A stretch of 10,946 nucleotides of DNA from Opitutia bacterium UBA7876 (GTDB taxonomy: Bacteria; Verrucomicrobiota; Verrucomicrobiia; Opitutales; Seribacteraceae): contig DLRY01000031.1 of NCBI GenBank assembly GCA_002500665.1, forward strand, positions 1-10,946. Direction: 5' to 3'. Position numbers and translations under genes: made by a program. The notes under the pieces were generated by a model. That model searched no databases. It was not told the DNA's origin and saw only the letters and a program-made list of their open reading frames with translations. Of the stretch, positions 1 to 6,807 are shown in pieces (within the stretch, counting starts at the first letter, position 1; each line of letters opens with the position of its first letter).

Positions 1-1281
1 TTCAAATGATGATTTCCCGATGGGTACCTGATTTGTGCATTTGAAGACGGCCGTCCCTTCATCCATTTCGTCAAACATTGCAACATATGCAGAGGTACTT
101 CCAGCAATGCTTGTAGCCTGAAATTGCTTGCTGAAAAACTTTCCTCGTTGTCTTGGAATGGAAGCACTTTTTGCACTCTTCATGTTTTTCCAACTGAATC
201 CGGGAAACAGTACGGGCATATAATGGATCTTTCGCATATTGCACCATTTACGATCGGCAAATTGTCGCGAAACAATTTCGGCATAGTCATCCATCAATCC
301 AGCATAACGACCGACAGACCAAGGACTGATCACATCAGCCATGGAAATAATCCGATGAAGTTTGGGATCGGCTACTGCATCGCGGTCCATGTCTCTCCAG
401 TAATAAGGAACGCCCAAGAGGATGCTCATGCCACCCCAGTCCGGGTTGTCCTTAAGCAGACGGATAAACCATTCTGTTTTCTCTAGCCCGTACTCCCTCC
501 CGTCTTTAAAACCGACCCCCCAGATCCCAACCAACGGCTTTCCATTCAACTGCAGGTAACCTGAGTCTTTGGGATCCGTTCCAAGTTGCATGCGTTTTCT
601 TAAGTTCTTCCAGTCCTCAGCCAAACGTTCGAAATCTTGGTTTTTGATTCCAGACAAATCGTACATCAATGCCCAATGACGATCGTTTCTGTTGGCCGCG
701 TTTCGGCAAAGTATTAGTTTTTGGTTCTCATACTTGAGTCGCCGATGATTCTTTTGCTCCTTTGAGCCATGTATGGCAAACCGTTGAACGAAGGCTCCAT
801 CAATTTGGTATTCCTTCATCCACTGGAAGTGCCGATTGACAGTAAGTGGATGGAGCGAACTAAAGACATGGGCCGTACTGCCATCAGCATGTCGGAATGG
901 CGTTGCGAATTTTTCTTCCGGCGTAAAATCCCGGATGTCTGGCCATAGATCGATGGAGCATGAACCAGGCTCGAATTTCCCATTTTTCTCATAATGACTA
1001 AAGCCAAGGCCTGAGCCATCCCCGGGTGCACGAAACCAACCCTGATATCCAGTAAAAATTTTCCCTTCCAGCCCGCTTGTTTTTTTGTTCTTAGATAAAT
1101 TATCTTCAATTGCGGGTGTCAGTACGGAGTATGCCTCAACTCGAGAAACCAATGAATTTTCTGCCAAAAGGACAGTTGAAAAAAAACAAAGGGAAGTCAA
1201 AACGAGGCTGTACACTGATGAAAGTCTTGAAGCAGATAATCCTTCAAAAGCAAATAAATAAACAATTACTTTTTTAAGCAT
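1..1281 (-). CDS. Secreted glycoside hydrolase, GH71/99-like (3' end beyond window)
   Basis: An uninterrupted minus-strand frame of 427 codons runs from an ATG at 1281 off the left edge, so the C-terminus is missing. Residues about 23-40 form a hydrophobic export segment ending VLLA|EN, preceded by a rather long N-region; a GTG at codon 23 would give a more compact signal peptide, but neither start has a clear Shine-Dalgarno. Mature-protein motifs resemble bacterial proteins annotated as glycoside hydrolase family 71/99-like (xylosidase/arabinosidase or endo-mannanase-like): GYQGWFRAPGDG (78-89), IDLWPD (110-115), a serine-rich FSS stretch (140-142), HFQWMKEYQIDGAFVQRF (151-168), LNGKPLVGIWGVGF (245-258), PWSVGRY (320-326), PVLFPGFSWKN (356-366) and AMFDEMDEGTA (401-411). 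Acidic residues in DGAF and DEMDE are candidates for catalysis by analogy with the GH99 fold; that is inference. Likely substrate: an alpha-mannan or other polysaccharide outside the cell or in the periplasm. The region is AT-richer than 4258-7695. Family assignment fairly sure; substrate unknown. Confidence 0.85.
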   Translation of the reverse strand, partial: MLKKVIVYLFAFEGLSASRLSSVYSLVLTSLCFFSTVLLAENSLVSRVEAYSVLTPAIEDNLSKNKKTSGLEGKIFTGYQGWFRAPGDGSGLGFSHYEKNGKFEPGSCSIDLWPDIRDFTPEEKFATPFRHADGSTAHVFSSLHPLTVNRHFQWMKEYQIDGAFVQRFAIHGSKEQKNHRRLKYENQKLILCRNAANRNDRHWALMYDLSGIKNQDFERLAEDWKNLRKRMQLGTDPKDSGYLQLNGKPLVGIWGVGFKDGREYGLEKTEWFIRLLKDNPDWGGMSILLGVPYYWRDMDRDAVADPKLHRIISMADVISPWSVGRYAGLMDDYAEIVSRQFADRKWCNMRKIHYMPVLFPGFSWKNMKSAKSASIPRQRGKFFSKQFQATSIAGSTSAYVAMFDEMDEGTAVFKCTNQVPIGKSSFE

Positions 1282-1362
1282 TTCACGCCTAGAATGAAGT
1301 TTTCATTATTTGATAGTAAATGTTCTTCTTTTATTTGGTTCCTTGGACAAGGGGGTTGGGAT

Positions 1363-1818
1363 TCATGGGCTCGGCCTGAACCTCTTTCTTCCAGGCATTG
1401 AGAAGGGATCGATTCCCGCCATCTCCACCAAAGTTTCAGAGTCGTCAGATTGCGAAAATTCCAGTCTGGGAGAGGCATTCAGAGCGGTTTTGGCCGCTTT
1501 TTCAAGTGGCTCTATTTCGTCAACCCGCGACCCGTTTCGTCACATTTTTCCGATAATCTCAGTCAATACCTCGATCAAATTTTCCTCGTCGGGCAAATTG
1601 CGAACCACCTCCCCCAAAGGGAGCAAATTCGAGTCCGTGTAAATTTTGTCGGTCAGCTTTTGATCGGAGTGTCGCATCAGTTCCCTGGCGACTCGCGAAT
1701 TGACCCCGTTTCGTTGCAAATAAGTACCCCAAGTGTATCGTAGGCTATGGAAGTCAGCATATCGTCCCATTTCGTCTTTGTAGGGTCCTTTCTTTCCTAG
1801 GTCCAACCTGAAGGTTCT
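1363..1818 (-). pseudogene. Decayed tyrosine recombinase (integrase) C-terminal relic
   Basis: Only the C-terminal catalytic part of a phage-type tyrosine recombinase survives. It shows the box II motif HSLR (DFHSLRYTWGTYL), then VARELMRHSD, then KIYTDSN with the likely nucleophile Tyr, then VVRNLPDEENL. This matches the usual HxxR...(H/W)...Y order; the N-terminal arm-binding and core-binding domains and the first catalytic Arg are absent. Upstream in the same frame is a TAG at 1819-1821. A TGA at 1540-1542 ends the conserved part, but the same frame stays open for another 58 codons to a TGA at 1363-1365. That extension includes LVEMAGIDPFSMPG, the tail typical of integrases whose genes run across a tmRNA 3' end. 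I read the TGA at 1540 as a nonsense mutation. A further in-frame stretch at about 1822-1956, interrupted by stops, may belong to the same gene but has no recognisable motif. The fragment cannot encode an active recombinase. Confidence 0.8.
1401..1430 (+). repeat. tmRNA (ssrA) 3'-end fragment, probable integrase attachment site
   Basis: The plus strand ends in GATTCCCGCCATCTCCACCA, which has the form of a tmRNA T-arm plus acceptor strand with encoded CCA; the E. coli tmRNA ends in the similar CTCCCGCCAGCTCCACCA. The T-loop reads ATCGATT instead of the usual TTCGANT, one change that suggests decay. No tmRNA 5' half (an acceptor GGAGATG or a GGATTCGAC-type motif) lies within 400 bases upstream, where the glycosidase gene sits, so this is only a 3' fragment. 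It lies inside the tail of the recombinase relic, antisense to it. Integrases that use ssrA commonly leave such a displaced 3' copy at one end of the element. The intact ssrA gene should lie outside the window. Confidence 0.65.
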
Positions 1819-1956
1819 CTACCTGCTCGGTTCCACAAACGGACGACCAGTCTTCTACGAGTGGAGAGGGGCTTCCGTCCCAGCGCGCAAGCCCTGAAGC
1901 TTGCGGTATTGCTCGATCCAAGCGCCTATCCGTTCCCGTCGATCTACCTCATGCAC

Positions 1957-2874
1957 TTATCTTGCTTGTGCGGCAATCGGGAGTAATCCGTGTATGGTTT
2001 GCAACCCAGCAGTTCTCAGGCTTTTCATAATGGCCTGCATGCCCAAGTCCTTTGCCATGCCAGGGGAGAGGTGCATGCTTGAGAAAAAGAACCTCGCTTC
2101 ATAAGCTTGGCCCGCCAAAGTGCAGTCCCCAAGCCTAACTTCTGGTATGGGTTTGTGGAGGATTTTTTCACCGTCCGCGACTTTTCGCATAGCGTCTAGC
2201 AATACCTCCGAAACTTCATGGTGAGGAAGGAGTGGATCGAATACGAGCAAGATATCCGCTCGACAAGTAGGATCTTCCGCTCGAAAGTTAGTTATAGTGG
2301 CGTCGCACAATTTACGGTTAGGGACAACGACTATGTTTTTACTGGTGGTCTTGAACCTAGTGGTTCGCCAGTTGATTTGGGTTACACACGCCACGACATG
2401 GTTTTCCGGCCGGTTACCTTGGATTTCGATCCAATCTCCTATGGCGAAAGGTTTCTCCATTTGCAGGGCAACCCCGCATGCAACGTCTAGTATCATGTCC
2501 TTGAGGGCAAAGCCCGCTACTAGACCGAAGATGCCCGAAGTGGCCCACAACCCCGTGATGGAACGGTCTAGGACTGTTGCTACAATTCCCGAAATGGCGA
2601 CGGCGTATACAAGCAGAGTCACAATGTCCTTGAAGATCCTTGGTGGTTCCTTAGCCAGCAGGCGCTTCGAGATTCGATCCCACAACACGACCTCGATCAA
2701 GCGGGTCACAACATGTGCTCCGGAAAGCCAGATCGCGGCTTGCAGCCCGTAGCGGAGATAGATCTTAGCGACCGTCTCCAAGTTTTCGCTGAATTGGGCA
2801 GCTATACCCTCGCTAAAAAGCAATAAGCCAACCAATGTCGCTAAAGTCAAAACTGGAAAAAGAAGCCTCTTCAT
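1957..2874 (-). CDS. MscS-family mechanosensitive ion channel
   Basis: This 305-residue inner-membrane protein has about the size of E. coli MscS (286). It opens in response to membrane tension to release solutes after hypo-osmotic shock. Hydrophobic segments lie near residues 4-20, 44-65 and 79-102. The pore-lining helix is near 107-130 (TSGIFGLVAGFALKDMILD), with the Gly/Ala packing typical of MscS TM3. The beta domain carries FAIGDWIEIQG (143-153), INWRTTRFKT (167-176) and IVVVPNRKL (181-189), all family hallmarks. The last 100 residues fit the alpha/beta cytoplasmic vestibule. The ATG at 2874 has no Shine-Dalgarno. A short in-frame extension after the TAA (1858-1956, beginning GTG directly after the stop) could be a lost C-terminal tail or unrelated relic. 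The gene sits between two decayed integrase tails on the same strand, suggesting it arrived as cargo. It appears intact. Confidence 0.92.
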   Translation of the reverse strand: MKRLLFPVLTLATLVGLLLFSEGIAAQFSENLETVAKIYLRYGLQAAIWLSGAHVVTRLIEVVLWDRISKRLLAKEPPRIFKDIVTLLVYAVAISGIVATVLDRSITGLWATSGIFGLVAGFALKDMILDVACGVALQMEKPFAIGDWIEIQGNRPENHVVACVTQINWRTTRFKTTSKNIVVVPNRKLCDATITNFRAEDPTCRADILLVFDPLLPHHEVSEVLLDAMRKVADGEKILHKPIPEVRLGDCTLAGQAYEARFFFSSMHLSPGMAKDLGMQAIMKSLRTAGLQTIHGLLPIAAQAR

Positions 2875-2896
2875 TGGAAGGTATTAGTATAATAGT

Positions 2897-2927
2897 TCTA
2901 GAAACCTGATGACTCTAGAAACCTGAT
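2897..2927. repeat. Short tandem direct repeat, 14 nt twice with 17-nt period
   Basis: The 14-mer TCTAGAAACCTGAT occurs at 2897-2910 and again, identical, at 2914-2927. It lies just upstream of the mechanosensitive channel start codon (minus strand), in the position of its promoter or leader. The rest of 2875-3094 is AT-rich and holds no gene I can support. The repeat could be a regulator site or a slippage product. Confidence 0.6.
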
Positions 2928-3094
2928 TTACCACTGTACCCCTCAGCATCGCAAAGAGAGCTCATCATTGGGTGGCAGTTTGGTAAATTAGTCATCAAAC
3001 CCATACTACGAAAAACTAGATGCAAAACAAACGAAGCAGGTCGCTGATCATGCATACAACCAGCATGCTACTCTTTAGTGATAATAGTTTTTAA

Positions 3095-3337
3095 TTACCC
3101 ATCCACCACCACCCTCAAAACCGCCTTCTCCAACTCGTTGCTGAGACTCTCCGATCTTTTGACAATTCTAGTTAATATCAGACGATCAGATTCAGGAAGC
3201 TTGATCAATACCTTGGTCAAGTTTTCAACTTAAGGTAAATTACGAATCATTTCCCTACATTTGACCGAGGAGAGGATCCCCTTGAGGGACCAGTTTGAAT
3301 CTATTTTGAGTAAAATTTTGCTTGAAGAAGCGTTGAA
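3095..3337 (-). pseudogene. Second, more decayed integrase C-terminal relic
   Basis: A minus-strand frame from 3337 to the TAA at 3095-3097, broken by a TAA at 3230-3232, reads ...MIRNLP*VENLTKVL..., matching VVRNLPDEENLIEVL of the first integrase relic. At DNA level 3200-3253 and 1558-1611 agree at 38 of 54 positions by hand count, most differences being transitions. Upstream, DSN residues and a run resembling CTCCCT...GGG also align, but with about 25 inserted bases. The catalytic HSLR and Tyr regions are not recognisable. After the match the frame continues as a plausible charged helix (LPESDRLILTRIVKRSES) that the first relic lacks. This is the remnant of a related but not identical recombinase. 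No second tmRNA-end copy is visible nearby. Confidence 0.6.
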
Positions 3338-3345
3338 TCATACGA

Positions 3346-3373
3346 TTGTGTTATCCAACCAGAAACCTAATAA
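3346..3373 (+). promoter_or_regulatory. Possible sigma70-type promoter of the cysteine-rich exported protein
   Basis: TTGTGT (3346-3351) and TAATAA (3368-3373) are separated by 16 nt and precede the ATG at 3398 by a short leader. An AGGA sits about nine bases before that ATG and may be the ribosome binding site. Judged by eye only; the -10 is imperfect. Confidence 0.3.
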
Positions 3374-3397
3374 CCATTTAACTGATAGGATAACATC

Positions 3398-3739
3398 ATG
3401 AAAAAAATCGTCTCGATATTTATTGCTGCCATTCTTGGCTTCGGCGCCTATGCTTTCGCCGCGAAGAAAGCTGTTCCCGTCAACGAAAAATGTCCCGTCA
3501 GTGGTAAGGCAATTAACACTGATCAAACTATTGGAATTGGCGTTTGTTGCGCTAATTGCGCAAAGAAGGTTTCCAAGAACGTAAAGGGTACCCTTGGCAA
3601 GTTGACCTCCGACAACAAAGGCGGCGGTGACTCCGAGCCAGTAAACACGAAATGCCCGATCAGCGGCAAAGGCAGCAAGAAGGCTGTTACCGTTGCTTTT
3701 TGCTGCTCCAAGTGCAAAAGCAAGTACACAGCCAAGTAA
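3398..3739 (+). CDS. Exported two-module YHS/TRASH-like metal-binding protein
   Basis: This 113-residue protein starts with a clear signal peptide (MKKIVSIFIAAILGFGAYAFA, probable cleavage near residue 21), so it acts outside the cytoplasm. The mature part is two copies of one module: VN-x-KCP(V/I)SGK (residues 28-37 and 82-91), about 12-14 residues later a CC-x-x-C cluster (C50, C51, C54; and C102, C103, C106), then a lysine-rich tail. A Lys/Gly-rich linker (62-79) joins them. The four cysteines per module and the CPxSGK...FCCxxCkxK layout resemble YHS/TRASH-like domains of planctomycete and verrucomicrobial secreted proteins. These are thought to bind heavy-metal ions such as copper; binding here is inferred, not shown. 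It stands alone, with relics on both sides and no visible metal transporter or oxidase partner. The ATG is supported by the signal peptide and an upstream AGGA. Confidence 0.8.
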   Translation: MKKIVSIFIAAILGFGAYAFAAKKAVPVNEKCPVSGKAINTDQTIGIGVCCANCAKKVSKNVKGTLGKLTSDNKGGGDSEPVNTKCPISGKGSKKAVTVAFCCSKCKSKYTAK

Positions 3740-3777
3740 TCCATTGGAGTTAAGGCAAACTTGATTGATTTTAACGA

Positions 3778-3806
3778 AGGTGGCTTACCGTCGAGGTCAG
3801 CCACTT
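3778..3806 (+). terminator. Hairpin after the cysteine-rich protein gene
   Basis: AGGTGGCT (3778-3785) pairs with AGCCACTT (3799-3806) with one G-T pair; after one mismatch an inner ACC/GGT stem closes a five-base GTCGA loop. It starts 38 nt after the stop codon. The downstream bases (CTCCATG) are not a T-run, so it is a weak candidate for intrinsic termination and may serve as an mRNA 3' stabiliser. It could equally be a chance hairpin. Confidence 0.35.
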
Positions 3807-3869
3807 CTCCATGTCGGTTGGACTCATACCTAAGCGGACAGACCTGCAAGTGATCTAGAAGGGTCCGGA

Positions 3870-4144
3870 GCCAATGTGCAGACACTCGCTCGTTTGTTGA
3901 AGTTCCAGCACCTATGCGTTCGATTTCAGCCCATCGTATTAAAACCCCATTCGAGCAAATCCTTCAGTACTTCCGGGAGCCACTTTTGCATGCTGTTAGC
4001 AAATTTACTGTCCCATATACCCTCCGAATCAGGATATTGAAGTTCGGCAGGATCAACGTAATTTACGCCAATCAACCAGAATAATTCGCTCTGTGGGTCT
4101 ACCAACCACCATCTGCCTTCATTCTTTTTGACACTGAAAATGAT
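3870..4144 (-). pseudogene. Frameshifted N-terminal fragment of an agarase-like glycoside hydrolase
   Basis: The minus frame 4144-3926 reads FSVKKNEGRWWLVDP..., then LFWLIGVNYVDP, then LKDLLEWGFNTMG and a TGA. The pattern GRWWLVDPxGxxFxxxGVN...W..xLxxWGFNTxG is the N-terminal signature of secreted beta-agarase/beta-galactosidase-like glycosidases common in marine Verrucomicrobiota and Planctomycetota. Directly at the stop, a one-base shift continues sensibly as WAEIERIGAGTSTNERVSAHW, as expected after GFNT(M/I)GW in the family, so an indel near 3928 broke the gene. No start codon or signal peptide is joined to it (a TGA lies at 4145-4147), and nothing recognisable follows beyond about 3870. 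Only some 90 residues of a protein usually several hundred long remain. The left boundary is approximate. The 4148-4257 stretch has short open frames but no family I recognise. Confidence 0.6.
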
Positions 4145-4257
4145 TCAGATGATTTTGCACATCCGATAAAAGGAATCACTGAAAGGGCCGAAACGGATAG
4201 CGCGTCCTCTTTAGCTTCTCTTCGGTTAATGGGTCCTGTGATGCCTCCCAACTGTAT

Positions 4258-4746
4258 TTAATTTATGCGGTACTTGAGAAGGAGTTCGCGGGGGATGTGG
4301 CACTTGTCGTCGGGATGGAGGGTTAGCCGGTCCTGGTGCTCCTCGTCGCTTTTGACGTAGTTGGTCAGGGGCAACACCTCCAGGGCGATCCTATGGGCGT
4401 CTTCCCTGGCCTCTATGTGCTTGCGGGCCGCTTCGAGGTGAACCGCATCCCTGCTGTACAAGCCCGTGCGGTATTTTTCCCCTTCGTCCGGGCCCTGCTT
4501 GTTCAAGCTGTAGGGATCGATGATCTCGAACAAGTGGTCCATCAATCGTCCGACTGACGTTTGCCTTGGGTCGAAGGCGGTGCGCACGCACTCGGCATAG
4601 CCGTCGTAGTCACCGGACGTATCCTTGCTGGAGCCGTTGGCCCGTCCCGCCTCCGTTGAAACCACGCCCGGCAGGTGGCGGACGAACTCCTGGACGCCCC
4701 AGAGGCAACCGCCCGCAAGAAAGAGCTCTTCGGTTTTGCCGGTCAT
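4258..4746 (-). CDS. msrA: Peptide methionine sulfoxide reductase MsrA, GCLWG variant
   Basis: The 162-residue cytoplasmic enzyme reduces methionine-S-sulfoxide in proteins or free methionine. Its active-site motif is GGCLWGVQEF (residues 12-21), with Cys14 the nucleophile; the family norm is GCFWG, so a Leu replaces the Phe that lines the methyl pocket. Other conserved parts are LPGVVSTEAGRANG (25-38), GYAECVRTAFDP (49-60), LFEIIDPYSLNKQGPDEGEKYRTGLY (split across 72-97) and EEHQDRL (135-141). The usual long C-terminal tail with two recycling cysteines is absent; Cys149 in DDKCHIP is the only late cysteine and may be the resolving residue, or recycling may differ. No Shine-Dalgarno is visible before the ATG at 4746, which was chosen because homology begins at residue 8. 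The gene is divergent from the TonB receptor, with about 120-155 bp between them. No msrB neighbour is seen. Confidence 0.9.
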   Translation of the reverse strand: MTGKTEELFLAGGCLWGVQEFVRHLPGVVSTEAGRANGSSKDTSGDYDGYAECVRTAFDPRQTSVGRLMDHLFEIIDPYSLNKQGPDEGEKYRTGLYSRDAVHLEAARKHIEAREDAHRIALEVLPLTNYVKSDEEHQDRLTLHPDDKCHIPRELLLKYRIN

Positions 4747-4834
4747 TTGCGGGTAATGGCGGACATGCTGGGAATTTTTACGGTCCGACGATGGCTTCTC
4801 AAGCCTTATATGTACGTCGTGTCAGAAGTAAGAA

Positions 4835-4864
4835 TTGTTAATTTTTATGGTTGTTGTAATTAAC
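4835..4864 (+). promoter_or_regulatory. Receptor promoter region with perfect 7-bp inverted repeat
   Basis: GTTAATT (4837-4843) and AATTAAC (4858-4864) are exact reverse complements separated by 14 nt, centre to centre 21 bp. A possible promoter overlaps them: TTGTTA (4835-4840), 16 nt, TAATTA (4857-4862). Transcription would start near 4870, leaving about 33 nt before the ATG at 4903 and making the TTG at 4867 unlikely as start. A dimeric repressor bound here would cover the promoter; the regulator is unknown. Confidence 0.4.
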
Positions 4865-4902
4865 GATTGAAAGAGTTTGCCGGGCGTGTTTTATGTCATC
4901 GG

Positions 4903-6783
4903 ATGACCGCAAGAACATCCTCCTGCATCGCCTTTCTCACCCTCACGATACCCGGCCTGGGCTTCGGCCAGGCTGAGACCGCAAAGGCGGTGAATCCTTC
5001 CGTTGATGCTCTGCCCGTAATGACGGTAAAGGACCGCAAGACCGCAAACGCACGCCCCGTTTCGACCTACGAGTCGCCCATCTCCAACCTGGACTTCGAT
5101 CCCCGTGTCGACATGCAGTCACGCAACATGGCGGAAGCCCAGGGAGACCTAAGCATCCGTGGGGGAATTTTCGAGAATACGGGAATCCAGGTGGGAGCCG
5201 CTACCCTGCTCGACCCACAGACGGGCCACTATTCCACGGAACTTCCCATTGCTCCGGAGATGCTGGGCGAGCCCGGGGTATTTACGGGAACGGATAATGC
5301 CTTGCGTGGGTTCAATAGCAGCGTGGCAACGGTTGGTTACAGTTGGAGCCGGATGACGCAAGGGGGCAGCGCGACCTTTGGCGCAGGGGATCACGACCTC
5401 AATTTTCAGCGCTTGCACCAAGCATGGACCGGACCCTATGGGGCCTCCGAAGGCTGGACCTGGGGTAGTGAGATCGAGACTTCCCGTTCCGAGGGCGAAG
5501 GCGCAGTTCCCTACGGCGACCACGACTTCTCGCGCCTTACGGGCCGGTTCCAGCTCGTCGGGCCGGATTCGCAAACCGATTTCTTCGCCGGCTACCAGTC
5601 AAAGTTCTTCGGTCTCTACGGCATGTACACGGGCGACCTCTATACCGCCTTCAACCCGTATGAGACGGAGAACGTAAGAACCCGCCTCTTGCTGGTCAAT
5701 CATCGGCAGTCCTATGGAGAAGGCAGCACCTGGGAGGCGACCGCCTACTACCGCAGGAACAACGACCACTATCAGTTCAACCGTTTCTCCCCCAACAACA
5801 GCTTCGTCCATGAAACGGACGTTGCCGCCTTCGCCCTGTCCGGTCGCCATGATGTCGAGGATGGTTTTGCCGTTCATTTCGGGTTTCAGGCTACGGGCGA
5901 CGAAATCGAGTCCAGTGCCCTCGATCAAGGCAAGTTTACCAGCCGCACCTACTACAAGCTTAGCATCCTTCCCGAGTTTCGCCGCGAACTGGATGAGGGC
6001 AGAACCATGTTCTTGCGGGCCGGAGCCTCCTTTAACGACACAAACAGAAACGACTCGAGGTTTTCTCCCCTTGCCGACGTCACTTGGCTGACCGATGATG
6101 GAGAGGGTAACTCCGAGCGCACCTATCTCTCCTTTGCCGAGACCACCCAGGCGGTCGGCTACGGAGCCATCGGAGGAAGCGAGACGAGTGGCCTTTTCCG
6201 CAGCAACCACGACCTCCTGCGCGAAAAAACGCGTAGCCTTGAGCTGGGCCACGCCCTCGAGCGCCCCCTGTGGAGCTTGGCCGGAGCGGTCTTTCACCGG
6301 CGGGACGACGACCTGGTCGACTGGACCTATAGCGGAGCCGGGGCCCGTTCCGCCCAGAACGTAGACGTTGAAACCTATGGGCTTGAAGTCATCGCTACCC
6401 GTCAATGGGCGAACTTCGAAGCCATAGCGAGCTACTCGTACCTGCATAAGGACGAGGACTACGACAATGCCGCGGTCGACGGCAGTTTCTATGCCCTCAA
6501 TTTTCCCAAGCACCGGGTCACGCTTGGCTTCGTCTTTGAGCCGAGCGAGCTTTTCCAGCTCCGGGTCGATAACGAATGGAGAGAGCAGCGGGCCAGCTCC
6601 CTGCGCAAAGGCCCCGACCGGTCCGCCTACAGCCACTTGGCCGCCAGTTACTACCCTGTCAAAATGGACGACCTGGAGCTCTTCGTCGCCTACGACAAGC
6701 CATGGGACGAAGACTTCCAGGACGTCCCGGGCACGCCGGGCCGGGGGGATCAATTCTCTCTGGGGGCGACCTACCGCTGGTAA
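4903..6783 (+). CDS. TonB-dependent outer-membrane receptor
   Basis: I start at ATG 4903 (626 residues), because it opens a signal peptide (residues 1-24, ending LGFGQA|E); the frame is open back to a TTG at 4867. A TonB-box-like LPVMTVK lies at 37-43 after the cleavage site. A short plug follows with VDMQSRNMAEAQGDLSIRGG and FENTGIQVGAATLLDPQTGHY (split across about 68-110), a segment shared by a family of verrucomicrobial TonB receptors distantly like BtuB. The rest is alternating aromatic/polar beta-barrel sequence. It has NxTNRNDSRFSPLADVTW in the middle, SGLFRSNHDLLREKTRSLELG and DDDLVDWTY later, and a C-terminal aromatic ending (SLGATYRW) typical of outer-membrane proteins. It would import a scarce ligand with energy from TonB/ExbBD, which are not in the window. 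The permease gene 24 nt downstream suggests a joint uptake route. The ligand is unknown; no cobalamin riboswitch or other metabolite-sensing leader is seen upstream. Confidence 0.88.
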   Translation: MTARTSSCIAFLTLTIPGLGFGQAETAKAVNPSVDALPVMTVKDRKTANARPVSTYESPISNLDFDPRVDMQSRNMAEAQGDLSIRGGIFENTGIQVGAATLLDPQTGHYSTELPIAPEMLGEPGVFTGTDNALRGFNSSVATVGYSWSRMTQGGSATFGAGDHDLNFQRLHQAWTGPYGASEGWTWGSEIETSRSEGEGAVPYGDHDFSRLTGRFQLVGPDSQTDFFAGYQSKFFGLYGMYTGDLYTAFNPYETENVRTRLLLVNHRQSYGEGSTWEATAYYRRNNDHYQFNRFSPNNSFVHETDVAAFALSGRHDVEDGFAVHFGFQATGDEIESSALDQGKFTSRTYYKLSILPEFRRELDEGRTMFLRAGASFNDTNRNDSRFSPLADVTWLTDDGEGNSERTYLSFAETTQAVGYGAIGGSETSGLFRSNHDLLREKTRSLELGHALERPLWSLAGAVFHRRDDDLVDWTYSGAGARSAQNVDVETYGLEVIATRQWANFEAIASYSYLHKDEDYDNAAVDGSFYALNFPKHRVTLGFVFEPSELFQLRVDNEWREQRASSLRKGPDRSAYSHLAASYYPVKMDDLELFVAYDKPWDEDFQDVPGTPGRGDQFSLGATYRW

Positions 6784-6807
6784 GGCCCCCCTCCGTAGCT
6801 CGGGAGC

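Noticed and set aside
124..486. Plus-strand 120-codon frame
   Set aside because: Antisense to the GH71/99-like gene, which has continuous family motifs across the same bases.
1266..1478. Minus-strand 70-codon frame reading LWWRWRESIPSQ
   Set aside because: This is an alternative-frame translation of the tmRNA-end copy and flanks, a known source of spurious peptides; it overlaps the start of the glycosidase gene.
1858..1956. 33-codon minus-strand frame starting GTG directly after the MscS stop
   Set aside because: Protein-like composition but no family recognised and no initiation signal; treated as a possible relic tail rather than a gene.
3523..3885. Minus-strand 120-codon frame
   Set aside because: Its lower half is antisense to the exported cysteine-rich protein. 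Its upper end is in the second frame of the glycosidase relic, so it is not an independent gene.
4747..4902. Cobalamin or other riboswitch ahead of the TonB receptor
   Set aside because: The gap is too short and shows no conserved riboswitch core; only the inverted repeat and a promoter are visible.
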